Below are positions 11,892 to 21,945 of a DNA stretch of 64,000 bases, piece after piece (the stretch's first letter is position 1; each line of letters begins with the position of its first letter). The position numbers were made by a program, and so were the translations under genes. This DNA is from Oegoconia quadripuncta (lineage: Eukaryota; Arthropoda; Insecta; Lepidoptera; Autostichidae). The stretch lies in the NCBI GenBank assembly GCA_949316235.1, contig OX438750.1:20338865-20402864 (forward strand). The letters run 5' to 3'. The notes below the pieces were generated by a model. It ran no database searches, had not been told where the DNA came from, and was given only the letters and a program-made list of their open reading frames with translations.

Positions 11892-14636
11892 TTAAGTGAC
11901 GTCAAACATAACTAACCGAATTAGTGAATTAAATTTAACTTTCGGTAACGGTTTGGTCAGAACATCAGCTAATTGATGGTTACTTGATACAAACTTTATA
12001 TCAATTGCATTTTTAGTAAATTGTTCTCTGATATAATGATATTTTATATCTATGTGCTTACTTCGTTTGTGAAGAACAGGATTTTCAATTATCTTAATGG
12101 CACTCTGATTATCCATGTAGATAATTGTTGGATCATTACAACATTGACCTATGTCACTCAAAAGTTGTCTAAGCCAAACAGCTTCTCTACATGCCAATGA
12201 AGCTGCAACGTATTCAGCTTCTGTAGTAGATAGAGACACAGTTGATTGTCTTTGACTTGTCCATGTTACTGGTCCTCCCATCAAGAAAAATATATAACCA
12301 GAAGTAGATTTTCGTGAATCCAGATCTCCCGCAAAATCAGCATCTGAATATCCATAAATATCCGTGTTATCCACTGGTTTATACAATATTCCATATTCCT
12401 TAGTTTCTCGTAAATATCGAAGCACTCGCTTCGCGGCAACCCAATGCCTGTTATCATAGCAGTTCAAATATCTACTAAGAACTCCCACCGCGTATGCAAT
12501 GTCGGGTCTCGTAGTTATGGCTGCATAGATTAGGCTTCCAACTAATGATCTGTAAGGTATATTATTATCAGACTCAGCTTTTACCTTTGTTAATTGACAA
12601 TTAGGATCAAAAGGAACTGACACAGATTTTGCTTCACTCATATTAAACGTTTTCAATAAATATTCTATATACATTTTCTGGTGTATAAAAATAGTTCCGT
12701 CAGCTTCATTTATTCTGATATTCATACCCACATATACTGAGGGATAGTTAATAGTAAGCTTGAACTTCTCTTGAAGTCTCTCAAGTATGAAATCTATGGT
12801 GTCATCACTCTTACTCATTATCAATCCGTCATCAACATATAGAATAAGGAATACGGTCTCATTTGCAATATTTCCTGTATATACACATTTATCTGCAGAC
12901 GTAGAATTCAATCCTAACTCTTCTAAGTAGTGACAGAACTTCTCATACCAACATCTTGGAGCTTGTGTCAACCCATAGAGAGATTTCCTTAGTCTACAGA
13001 ATAGATTATCTGGTACTTCTAAACCAAGAGGTGGCTTCATGAAAATCTGTTCTTGTAAATCTCCATAAAGAAAGGCAGTCGTGACATCAAATTGTTTCAT
13101 TTTAAAACTATACTTAACAGCCGCTGCTAGTAACACTCGAATAGAGTCATATCTGACTGTAGGGGAAAAAGTTTCCTTATAGTCCAGACCATACTTCTGT
13201 GAACATCCTCTAGCACATAGTCGCGCTTTGAAACGAATTGATGGCGACGTCTTTATTCTAAACACCCATTTAGATGATATAGCCGATTTACCTTGTGGTA
13301 ATGGTATAAGCTCCCACGTTCCATGGCTATTTAAAGCTTGCAATTCCTCTACTACAGCTTTCTCCCACTGTTTCTTCTGTGGGCTCTTCATAGCCTCTTC
13401 ATAGGTATCAGGTACAATAACCTCGCTGATATTTAATTCGTAACACTTCTTCGTATTCTTCCTAGGCCTTAAATTATAGTGATTTGGTGTCGTCGATACT
13501 ATTTTCTCCCTCTCGTCGTCACCAGATCTACAATCTAGAAATGGAAGTTCATTTATTCCGTTTTTCTCTTCCAGTCGTGTTTTACTTTCTATTTGTTCTA
13601 TTTCTTCCGATTGCTTTTGCTCTAATTCTTTGTTCAATGTAATTTTGACCACATTCTTCTGTATAATCGGATTACTATATTCATTGAACACAACATTTCG
13701 GGAGACTTTTACCTTCTTGGTTGATAAATCGAACAGACGATAATTGTTATCTTCATAACCAACTAGAATTAATTTCTGTGACTTCTGTTTGAGTTTCGTT
13801 CTTAATTGATCAGGTATATGCATAAATGCATCCGAACCAAAAACACGAATATGATCAAGTTGTGCTTTCTTGCCTGTCCACAATTGAAATGGTGTAGAAC
13901 CTGGGGCTTGAGTAGTCGGTGTTCTATTCAGAATATACACTGCGCAATTGACTGCTTCAGCCCAAAGAAACAAGGGCAAATCTTTAGCATACAACATAGA
14001 CCTAGCGCTTTCAACAATTGTGCGCATATCACGTTCAGCTCGACCATTTTGTTCCGGTGTATACGGCGCAGAAGTTACAAATTCGATACCTTGAACTTTA
14101 AAATAATTAATGAACTTAGCATTTTTGTATTCTGTACCATTGTCACTATGAAACATTTTTATATTTCTACCATACCTTGTTCTAATCTGATTACAATATT
14201 CTTTAAAACAATCAAAAACATCACTCTTATTTTGTAAAAAGAATACTACTCTATATCCAGAATAACCATCCTTAAAAAGAACAAAATATTTAGAACCATT
14301 CACAGAGGCTTCAGACATTGGTCCACAAACATCGCTATAAATAATGTCACCAGGTGCCTTCGGTTCAAAGTGAGATTGTTTTTTAAAAGGTAACTTGTGT
14401 TGCTTACCATACACACAAGCTTCACAAAAGAAATCAGAAACTTCTTTCTTTGAATTGACACTGACACAAGTGTCTTTATTCATACTTTTTAAAGTTTTTA
14501 TGTTTATATGACCTAGCCTCTCATGCCATAGTTTCAAACTGTCAACGGATGATATGACGTTGACTTCATTTTGCATGACTGATGTAAACAACATAGTATA
14601 CAAATTATTCTCTTTACGATCAGCAAACGCATGCAA
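11892..14636 (-). CDS. Copia pol: integrase, reverse transcriptase, RNase H
   Basis: A 914-codon frame immediately after and in the same frame as gag, separated by one TAA. There is no ATG at its start: the first codon is TTG and the first in-frame ATG is codon 15, so it probably depends on translation from gag or is cut off. Domains in order: HHCC zinc region about 38-75 (WHERLGHI, CEAC); integrase core with D102, D165 and E201 (DD35E); integrase C-terminal part to about 330; RT about 440-690 with D517 (FDVTTAF) and YVDD at 600-603; RNase H about 755-895 with D765, E806, D842 and a late D891. No frameshift or internal stop is seen. As the copia family is understood, these activities copy the RNA in cytoplasmic particles and integrate the cDNA in the nucleus. 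Confidence 0.95.
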   Translation of the reverse strand: MHAFADRKENNLYTMLFTSVMQNEVNVISSVDSLKLWHERLGHINIKTLKSMNKDTCVSVNSKKEVSDFFCEACVYGKQHKLPFKKQSHFEPKAPGDIIYSDVCGPMSEASVNGSKYFVLFKDGYSGYRVVFFLQNKSDVFDCFKEYCNQIRTRYGRNIKMFHSDNGTEYKNAKFINYFKVQGIEFVTSAPYTPEQNGRAERDMRTIVESARSMLYAKDLPLFLWAEAVNCAVYILNRTPTTQAPGSTPFQLWTGKKAQLDHIRVFGSDAFMHIPDQLRTKLKQKSQKLILVGYEDNNYRLFDLSTKKVKVSRNVVFNEYSNPIIQKNVVKITLNKELEQKQSEEIEQIESKTRLEEKNGINELPFLDCRSGDDEREKIVSTTPNHYNLRPRKNTKKCYELNISEVIVPDTYEEAMKSPQKKQWEKAVVEELQALNSHGTWELIPLPQGKSAISSKWVFRIKTSPSIRFKARLCARGCSQKYGLDYKETFSPTVRYDSIRVLLAAAVKYSFKMKQFDVTTAFLYGDLQEQIFMKPPLGLEVPDNLFCRLRKSLYGLTQAPRCWYEKFCHYLEELGLNSTSADKCVYTGNIANETVFLILYVDDGLIMSKSDDTIDFILERLQEKFKLTINYPSVYVGMNIRINEADGTIFIHQKMYIEYLLKTFNMSEAKSVSVPFDPNCQLTKVKAESDNNIPYRSLVGSLIYAAITTRPDIAYAVGVLSRYLNCYDNRHWVAAKRVLRYLRETKEYGILYKPVDNTDIYGYSDADFAGDLDSRKSTSGYIFFLMGGPVTWTSQRQSTVSLSTTEAEYVAASLACREAVWLRQLLSDIGQCCNDPTIIYMDNQSAIKIIENPVLHKRSKHIDIKYHYIREQFTKNAIDIKFVSSNHQLADVLTKPLPKVKFNSLIRLVMFDVT

Positions 14637-15716
14637 TTATCCATTTTTATAAATTTCAGCACTACTGTCCTTTTTTACAATAACAAAACCTTTACTTGTT
14701 AGAACTCCCTCAGAAATTAAGTTCCGTCGTAGTTCAGGTACATATAACACGCGATTAATTACGGAGTCATACCATCGACCGTCAACGAACTTTTTGATTT
14801 CAATATCGCCTTCACCGCACACTTTAAGCTCTACTGCATTGCCTAATTTCACAACGCTCGTACTTGCTTGCGGATCACGGAGTTCCTTAAACAGCTCCTT
14901 CTGGAACGTCATATGAGCCGACGCGCCACTGTCCAGAATCCAGTTTGAATCCGTCGAATTATTCAGTGTATGAACAAAGGCTGAGTAATTACTCTGTGTA
15001 CTAGTGTCGGGAGTAGTAGAAGAATGCCCTTTCAAACGACAAACTCTTGATAAATGACCTTTCTTCTTACAATGAAAACACGTAGGCCTCCACTTCGTTT
15101 TATTGGGCCGTTTTTGGCTTGTTGTAGCAGCTAGTGCAGTATCAGTATCCTCCTGACTAGATCTCGCCTCTTCGTCGAGTAAACGCGCTGTCAGATTGGC
15201 GATAGTCTGCTTACTCTCATCAAGCGACAACCATGCTTGACGTAAATATGAGTATCTCGAAGGAAGACTGCTGATTATCTTAGTGATAACGGCGGCATCA
15301 CTTAGTTTCTCGCCGATTTCATTTAAACGTCGTGCTAGCGACTCACACTCACTTATGTGATTAGAGATAGATGAACCAGGCTGATATTTAAAGTTATAGA
15401 ACTTTTCATGTAAGAGCATTTTGTTCAGCTCTGATTTCTGCTCGTAAATAGAGTCAAGCTTCTTTATTATCTCAAACGCAGTTTCCGAGTTCTCTATTAA
15501 AGAAATTTGCTTGAACTCTAAACTTGACGTAATGACACACATTGCTATTGCATCATTCTTACTATAGGCGACTTTTTCTTCTGCAGTGGGCATGTGCTTA
15601 CTAACGATGTGCTCATAGATGCCTTTCGCTTTTAATGCACATGTAATCTGAAACTTCCACTGGCGATAGTTCTGCCCATCAAATTTTTGAATGTATGTAG
15701 CTTTTTCGTCCGCCAT
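14637..15716 (-). CDS. Copia gag and protease, ending at an in-frame TAA
   Basis: A 359-residue frame from an ATG at 15716. Residues about 1-45 resemble the DUF4219-like gag leader, about 50-190 the UBN2-type capsid region, 213-226 are a CCHC zinc knuckle (CFHCKKKGHLSRVC), and 262-265 (DSGA) are the aspartic protease active site. The frame ends at TAA 14637-14639, and the next codon continues pol in the same frame. Copia elements normally encode one gag-pol polyprotein, so the stop is either a mutation or a means of making excess Gag-PR. Only one stop separates the two parts. Confidence 0.93.
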   Translation of the reverse strand: MADEKATYIQKFDGQNYRQWKFQITCALKAKGIYEHIVSKHMPTAEEKVAYSKNDAIAMCVITSSLEFKQISLIENSETAFEIIKKLDSIYEQKSELNKMLLHEKFYNFKYQPGSSISNHISECESLARRLNEIGEKLSDAAVITKIISSLPSRYSYLRQAWLSLDESKQTIANLTARLLDEEARSSQEDTDTALAATTSQKRPNKTKWRPTCFHCKKKGHLSRVCRLKGHSSTTPDTSTQSNYSAFVHTLNNSTDSNWILDSGASAHMTFQKELFKELRDPQASTSVVKLGNAVELKVCGEGDIEIKKFVDGRWYDSVINRVLYVPELRRNLISEGVLTSKGFVIVKKDSSAEIYKNG

Positions 15717-15830
15717 GATATCGTAGTACTTCAGTTCTTAGGTGACGTCTAATGGTGATATCGAAATTCACTCGCGCCTCTGAGTACTTACTCTTAACAA
15801 AAATATAACCACATTCGTGCCAACTGCAAG

Positions 15831-15842
15831 GGTCCCATAACC
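15831..15842 (-). promoter_or_regulatory. Copia primer-binding site (initiator tRNA-Met, internal)
   Basis: Directly after the 5' LTR the minus strand reads GGTTATGGGACC. It resembles the complement of the anticodon arm of initiator tRNA-Met, which copia elements use as a cleaved half-tRNA primer. The match weakens after GGTTATGGG. The primer identity comes from family knowledge and is not proven here. Confidence 0.65.
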
Positions 15843-16034
15843 TGTAGCGAGGTTGAACAAAGACTAGCTTTGAATAATAAATGCAGCGGATTGCACATAC
15901 AATAGTTTTATTAGTTTGTAAGGAATTTTTGGATACCATGACAAGCAAGACATAGACAAACAGTAGAGTAAATAAATATCAAAAGAGTTGTTATAGATAT
16001 ATCTAGTTTATGTCTAAAGAATATAAACTTAACA
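15843..16034 (-). repeat. Copia 5' LTR (192 bp)
   Basis: The LTR upstream of gag in the element's direction, so it should carry the promoter. Its minus-strand start TGTTAAGTTTATATTC is AT-rich and includes a TATA-like run. It is identical in length and apparently in sequence to the 3' LTR. Confidence 0.95.
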
Positions 16035-16076
16035 ATGTGTGATCGCACACATTAAATCTCAAATTTAAAAGAAATT
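16035..16076. repeat. Copia target duplication and right palindrome arm
   Basis: 16035-16039 (atgtg) repeats 11646-11650. 16046-16076 is the right arm that pairs with 11621-11650 plus 16040-16041. Removing copia leaves a hairpin of about 32-bp arms with a 4-nt loop. Confidence 0.85.
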
Positions 16077-16632
16077 GTTTCGAATGTATAAATTTAAACA
16101 TGTAGGTACTAATAAATCAAATTATTTTATAATTTCTTCACATTTAAATCATAGCCCTTTTAAGTTAACAAAGCTTAAGTTTTTATGGATGACTAACCTT
16201 TTGACCTGAACCCCGACTGATGGATTGACGATTAATGGGATATTAATTACCTCAAACTGTATTGGAATCATGTTTTGTAGTTTTATGATACTTACAGGTT
16301 AAGGAATTACCTAATTTAACATTTCAAATAAGTAATTAATGAAACAGGAGACGACAATAATAAATTCGGATAAAAAGAGATCATTACTTTAAAACTGATT
16401 TTAGTTTAGTTTAGAGAACTCACTTCGACATCATTATTAGTTATAGTCAAAATAAAGAAAGGGTTAAGGTAAATTATAATATAAATATCTAGGTTGCCAG
16501 CCATTTTCTGTATTTCATCACTAGAATATGACAGGGGTAGATATTCAATATTCAGCTGATATACTGACACCGACGCAAAGGTTTGTATTATAATATGAAA
16601 AAACCTAACTCGATTTATGTTAGTAGCTATAT

Positions 16633-16994
16633 AGTTATGTCACCTCTGGGATGGTTCTGCCAAGTACCAACTAGCTGCACTCGATTCTGTGGAACGACGT
16701 GCCATGAGACTCATAGGTGATAATTCGATGACTGCTAAATTGCAGAGACTTGAACACCGTCGCAAAGACGCACGTCTCTCAGTTTTTTACCGGATACATT
16801 TCGGGGAATGTGCGTTGGAATTACATAATCGTATTCCACCGTCGCCCTTCCATCTTCGGACCACTAGGCGCGGAGACGGATTCCACCCGTATATAGATAA
16901 TAATGACCACATCGTCACTTTCAAACGGGTGAAAATTCAGTCGATCATAAAAAAAAAGTTAAACAATTTATTTGTCGACGCTGTTATATTGTGA
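16633..16994 (+). pseudogene. Jockey/CR1-group LINE, RT C-terminal fragment
   Basis: Translation gives HLWDGSAKYQL (from about 16636), then LDSVERRAMRLIGD and VFYRIHFGECALEL, a pattern characteristic of the C-terminus of insect non-LTR RT proteins. Both ends are lost: there is no RT core upstream, and the usual NELP-type ending is replaced by unrelated residues before the stop at 16994. It belongs to a different lineage from the 3.9-kb and 29-kb LINE pieces. Confidence 0.8.
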
Positions 16995-17849
16995 CTAAAC
17001 TATATATATTATTTTGTAAACATATTTACCTAACAAAACGAGAAATACCAGCACTTAGGTCACTATTCACGAGGTCAACTAAACGCTTGGATTGAATAGG
17101 TATAAAAATAAAATAACATGGAAAACACTTCGACTCCTTGAGCCTAAAGTGGACTTTAAAGCCGGGGACAAAGTTTTAAAACAGCGAGCAAAAAAATCGT
17201 ATGACTTTCACCTTACGCATTCTTAAACATATAATAGAAGCACTAGATACTGAAACTAAAGAAGTTTTTGATTTAGCAATCTGGCGAATAACTTAATAAT
17301 TGATGGAGATATCATTAAAAGTTAAATATGGTAGAATCTACTTTAAAATTTTAAAGAGATAAAAAATATATGTTTACACACGTACATTGAACAAACATAG
17401 GACAGAATTATAATATACAAAAGGCGAGCTTATCGCTGTAAGAGATTTCTTTCAGCAAACCCTCTTACGGAAAATCAATTGAAATTTTATTGTAGACAAA
17501 GAGTATAAGAATAAATAAGTAAAATAAAGAACAATAAATTAACAAAACATCACTATTACAGGAACTCAAATCTACATATTAAAATGTTTTTATAAATACT
17601 ACTGATCCGATTCTGAAAATTCTGTTCTAATACAAATCTAAATTATTTTTGAGTAATAAATATAAGGCTAAAATTGATTTCTATTTATATTTTATTCCGA
17701 AGTACAGTCAGCTGCAGATAAAAGTATACCCCTAACGCACTAGATCCATTGTGCTAATAATATCGTGCAAGGCAAAAGAAGTTATGGATACCAACATTTC
17801 CTGTCCTGACAGTACTCATGCAAGCTGCATTACGCACCGGCTTGATTTC
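16995..17849. other. Intergenic, nothing recognised
   Basis: AT-rich DNA between the LINE fragment and the 5S-headed SINE. No element boundary or gene is seen. Confidence 0.5.
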
Positions 17850-18178
17850 CTCCATCAACAGCCTTACACGTCTCCACTATTGGGGCACAGTCCCCGCTCA
17901 CAGGGAGCGGGTATGAACCATAATCCACCACGCGGGCCCAGTGGATTTCTGTCAGACTAGTGGCCATCTGACAGTCAGTGTTTTTAAGCCGCCTCTGTAG
18001 TCGACCGACTTGGTTTAACCTTCAATTGAAAACAACCGGGACCGACTATTTAACGTGCTTTCCGAAGCATGGAAACACTCGTATTAAAATGCCACTGGTG
18101 GTCACCCATCCAAAGACTGATCGCGCCAGATATTACTTAACTTCGAATAGCGAATGCGGCTACGCCACGTGTGCATGA
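17850..18178 (-). mobile_element. SINE with 5S rRNA-derived head and LINE-type tail
   Basis: In 18097-18144 the minus strand matches the 3' half of metazoan 5S rRNA at roughly 41 of 48 positions as I recall that sequence, covering the internal control region (GAAGTTAAG... through GGATGGGTGACC). The minus strand then runs through a body with GTCGGTCCCGGTTG and a CCACGCGTGGT-like block to a tail resembling the LINE end at 21361-21545 (GTGCCCCAATAGTGGA versus TGCCCAGCAGTGGG). This order is that of a SINE3-type element, in which a 5S head supplies the Pol III promoter. Two plus-strand frames across it are antisense and meaningless. Confidence 0.7.
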
Positions 18179-19971
18179 GTGATTTTCTTTGCAAAATAGA
18201 TGAGGGTATATTTTTAGTTACAGCTGACTGTACAAGCAGATGAAGTCAGCGGCGGAAGGCTCAAACATACAGTTTTCGAGTTTAAAAAAAAGTCAATAAG
18301 CACGGTTTGTTTGCATTTTAAAATGATTCATTTCTCTTCAATTTAAGATTTTTTCCAAAAATAGAACACATACATTATAGCTTAAGGAATCTACCGATGA
18401 CAGTATGTATTGTTTTAAACAATAATTTAGTTAGATGGTTGTATTTTGTATTATACAATACGTTCGTGGCCCAATTATTTTGCACGTGAGTGTATAACGG
18501 CCTCTGGAGAAAAGAGAATGTAATTGTAAGTTGTCGCTCCAGAAACTTTACCGCCTTAGAAACTACATTCTTCCTGAATTTCAAAGGAAGCCTATCTTGT
18601 AAGAAAAGTTTCTAATGTAGCAAAGAACATCCTAATCCTGTGATTATGATAATGTGATACTATACTTATTCCGATAAGTAGTATTACGAGGCGACTGAAA
18701 CTTGTATCGAATAATAAATTATGCTATTGTATAATGTACAGAGGTGAAAAGAACGTGCCTATAGTCGAAGGAAAAACTATTCTATAACTGGTCTATAACA
18801 GTCTCCATTGTTTCATAAATTTTCTATGATCTTTTTATTCCAAAATTTTTATCACATTGTTAAAATTAAATGCCAAAATTGTGAACCTGAATTGCTTTGA
18901 AGTTAGAAATTAAAAAATAACGTTGTCAGCAAGTTTGTGGGCCTACAACGGATTCCCAACACTTTTGATTACAAATTAGTAAACTCAGCACATTTTTAAA
19001 GGAAGAGAATAATTTGCGCTAATTATTATGCAAAGCTTAATTAACTGGACGCTAATTCATTTACCAAAAAAAAAGAAAATTACGGTGACGTTTCACGTTT
19101 AAATACATTTAGAAGGAAATCGTAATTGGACGGTCGACATTTCCCTGGCGACGTAAAAATATTTCGGGACGCCAAGTAAAAATGACTACATTTGTGCTTT
19201 GTGTAGGTTTCGGCTGGTTTCGTCAATAACATCTAAATATAGGGTAATTTTACACAATGTAAAATTACGATTGAATTAGAAACATTTTGGGGTTCCATAG
19301 TCGAACTGGGAACCATTATAGTTTTTACATATCCGTCTGTCTGTCTGCACATAATAAATAGATAGATTCGCCCTCGCTTTAATCTTTTGGTGCTTAATAT
19401 TTAAGAATATATATTAATTATTTAAGAAGCCGGAGCCGTCAAATTTTCGGAACACCAGCATACATACCGGCTTGCATACATGTCCACAGCTTGCAAGCTT
19501 TTGTGTAACTTGTGATGGAAAATGCATCTTTTGATAACACGATACTGCAATAAATTCTGTCAATCATGTTTCGATAAATTGATACTTTCATTAACTAATT
19601 CTGTGAAAAGTAATTTCAATAAACTGTTATACTATTATTTTAGATAAATAACAAACGATTTTTTGATGAATAGTTATTCAATTATATAAAAAGGTATGAA
19701 TTAAATTTTACGTGAATCAAAAAATATGCATATTATATTCGTGGAATAGTTTTCGGGGACATGAAATGCGATATAATAAAAGACATCTCCCACTGAGTGT
19801 TAAAGTTTTGAGTTACATGTCACACACTACCAACTAAACCAGCTTCAAAAAATTTTGATCTATTAACAATTGTAGTATATAAAGAGAAATGAAAGAAAAA
19901 TTACTACAGGTAAACAGATTAAACCGGTTTACAAGTAAATGAACTGTGAAAAAATCTTTGTAGTTCATAAC
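18179..19971. other. Intergenic; one dispersed-repeat scrap
   Basis: No gene is seen. At about 19285-19350 ggggttccatagtcgaactgggaacc followed by ccgtctgtctgtctgc resembles a dispersed lepidopteran repeat, and 51535-51665 looks like a relative. A short palindrome (gtaattttacacaatgtaaaattac) lies at about 19243. Confidence 0.45.
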
Positions 19972-20087
19972 TCCTCCGAATGTGTTGGGGTTTCCGGGTC
20001 AGTACGTTTCCACCTTCGACCTCATCTTCACTTAAGATCAGGTGTGATTGAGGTCAAGTACCAACCCGTTGTGCATAAAAAAAAACT
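19972..20087 (+). mobile_element. SINE-A 3' fragment
   Basis: It starts within the tgtgttggggtttccgggtc block of SINE-A and continues colinearly to gcataaaaaaaaa. It is 5' truncated, lacking the tRNA-like head and the CTGCCGCCAA block. Confidence 0.88.
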
Positions 20088-20339
20088 ATTAATTGAAAAT
20101 TTAGAAAACCCCCAAGGGAACAAATGTATATATCATCCATGGAAACCAAACCATTTGTGTTGAAAGGTACATATTTTTAATTACCGATGTCCATCAAAAA
20201 TGGCTGGTTGAATCTTAAATATGAAAAACCGCATCCAAATCGGACCACACATTATTGAGATTCGAGTACATCCGTACAAAGACTGGACACAAACATGTAA
20301 CGCCGTCAAACACTTCACACCCATCGTTTTACAAGGCCA

Positions 20340-20635
20340 TAGATTTTTAATAATAAATAAATAAATATCCTTGGTCATATATCCATCTAGTTCCACATTA
20401 AGCAATTAGGTTTGTATTAGGCTCTTGTATTAGATTTGGTTCATATGAACCATTTGGTGTAGTATATACTACACAAATACAGTTTTTTGTGAATATATTA
20501 TAAATGATAGCATCCATAACTCGGGTACAAATGTCCGTATTCATCATACAATCATATGCCCCTAGCGAGATTCAAACCCGCGACCATTTAGTATAGCAGT
20601 CAGAGTTTCTAACCACTACACTAAACAGATCGTCA
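20340..20635 (-). mobile_element. SINE-B copy, near full length
   Basis: Minus strand: tRNA-like head near 20635 (TTTAGTGTAGTGGTTAG and GGTTTGAATCTC), then the shared body and an aaatatttattta-type tail near 20345. The B-box has a mismatch relative to the 60993 copy. Confidence 0.8.
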
Positions 20636-21360
20636 ATTATTGATTTTGTAAGATTATGTGATATTTAAATTTCCAGAATTTTCAACAATTTTCAAGTTCA
20701 TAAAATTTTTAAGTCAATAGTACAGTAAAATAATTGATGAGTACATACATTATTGAGTATCCCAAAGTCATATGTTTTGCAACAACGAACGCTTCGTATC
20801 TACGTCGGTTATACGTATGCAAATATACACAGACACATTAGTCGGATTGAAACCTCTTTGCCAAACTTGGAATTGCAAAGTAGTGGCTGCAGCCACTTTC
20901 AAATGTTGTTTGATTCTAAGGACAATTTTGCAGAGCTTTTCAAATGCGGCAGTGAATAAAGAAGTGTAGACTAAAAAATTCAAATGTAAATGTCGTTAAA
21001 ATTTTTATCGAGGTAAACAGGCAAAGACATATTATGCAAATATTTCGCTGTAAGACAAATATTATCATATTAAATATTAGAGCGCGAAGTGTCGATGTTA
21101 AATTTATTTAAAACAAGCTATAATATTGTGTTACTTGAGTAAATTTCAGCAAACCCAGTAATTGTATGTTTCGGATTTTTTTTAACGTTTAAAACGTATT
21201 TCCAGTGGCGTGTAAAACGTGTCTCGCTTTTTTTTGGATTTTTTTTTGTTTTTTTTTTCTTAACAGTATGCATGATTTTTGGCTTAAACTTATTTAAATT
21301 TACACCTTGTAAATCATCTACTAATAGATGTATTTTTAAACCACAGAGCAAATTATACTA

Positions 21361-21545
21361 GGTGTGCGGAGAAACGACAAGGCTTTAGTGGGCAGACCGG
21401 CCCGGCCCGTTAGTCCAATGACATCGTACAGATAGCGGGATCCCATTGGATACGACTGGGACAGGACCACAAGAATTGGGGTAATAAAGAAGAAGCCCAG
21501 ATGCCCAGCAGTGGGTGGATGTAGGCTGAGATGGGTGATGATCAT
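21361..21545 (+). pseudogene. LINE 3' terminal relic (endonuclease-RT type)
   Basis: A frame starting near 21418 reads NDIVQIAGSHWIRLGQDHKN and then NWG..EEAQMPSS, matching the C-terminal end of insect RTE-group LINE proteins (DDIV..AG..W...AQDR). It is followed by a tail, cccagcagtgggtggatgta and ggctgag. The same tail is recognisable at the ends of SINE-C and the 5S-headed SINE. Confidence 0.7.
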
Positions 21546-21642
21546 ACTGCCTTATAAATTTTGTCATCAGCGTTAAAATATTAAATCTCAGTTCAATGGC
21601 TGCTACATTACGATTCTCTTAATATTATATATTTATGTATAG

Positions 21643-21945
21643 GAGCGTCGGTGGCTCAGCGATTAAGAAATTGGGATTTGGGAGGTCCGGGTTCGTTTCC
21701 CAGGCAGGCCATATACCAAAGAGATTTTAAATTAATTTAATTACTTATGTGTATTTATCCGACTGCTCCTAAACGGTAAAGGAAAACATCGTGAGGATAC
21801 TTGCATGCCTGAGAAATAAAAATTCAAAGGCATGTGATGTCCCCAACCCGCATTGGGCCAGCGTGGTGGACTACGGCCTATACGCCCTCATACGAGGGAA
21901 GGTCTATATACCAGCAGCGGGATGTTTACGGGTGATGATGATGAA
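21643..21945 (+). mobile_element. SINE-C copy, full length, with LINE-type tail
   Basis: The head gagcgtcggtggctcagcga supplies an A-box-like segment and ggtccgggttcgtttccc a B-box-like segment. The body has aaaacatcgtgaggat and gtggtggactacggcc, and the end reads ccagcagcgggatgtttac and then ggtgatgatgatg. The second copy is at 41755-42070 on the other strand. It lies about 100 bp downstream of a LINE relic with a similar end. Confidence 0.8.

Larger units (their letters stand above)
11651..16034 (-). mobile_element. Complete Ty1/copia LTR retrotransposon, young insertion
   Basis: A 4384-bp element on the minus strand with 192-bp LTRs (11651-11842 and 15843-16034) beginning TGT and ending ACA. 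It is flanked by a perfect 5-bp duplication atgtg (11646-11650 and 16035-16039). The order gag, protease, integrase, reverse transcriptase, RNase H is the copia (Pseudoviridae) order. A primer-binding site follows the 5' LTR and a purine tract precedes the 3' LTR. The two LTRs look identical base for base, so the insertion is recent. The one obvious lesion is an in-frame TAA at 14637-14639 between gag-protease and the rest of pol. Confidence 0.96.

Noticed and set aside
13806..14237. 143-codon plus-strand frame inside copia
   Set aside because: It is the antisense shadow of the integrase region, with no features of its own.
18097..18144. A functional 5S rRNA gene
   Set aside because: Only about 48 bp of the 3' half is similar, the 5' half of 5S is missing, and a SINE body follows.
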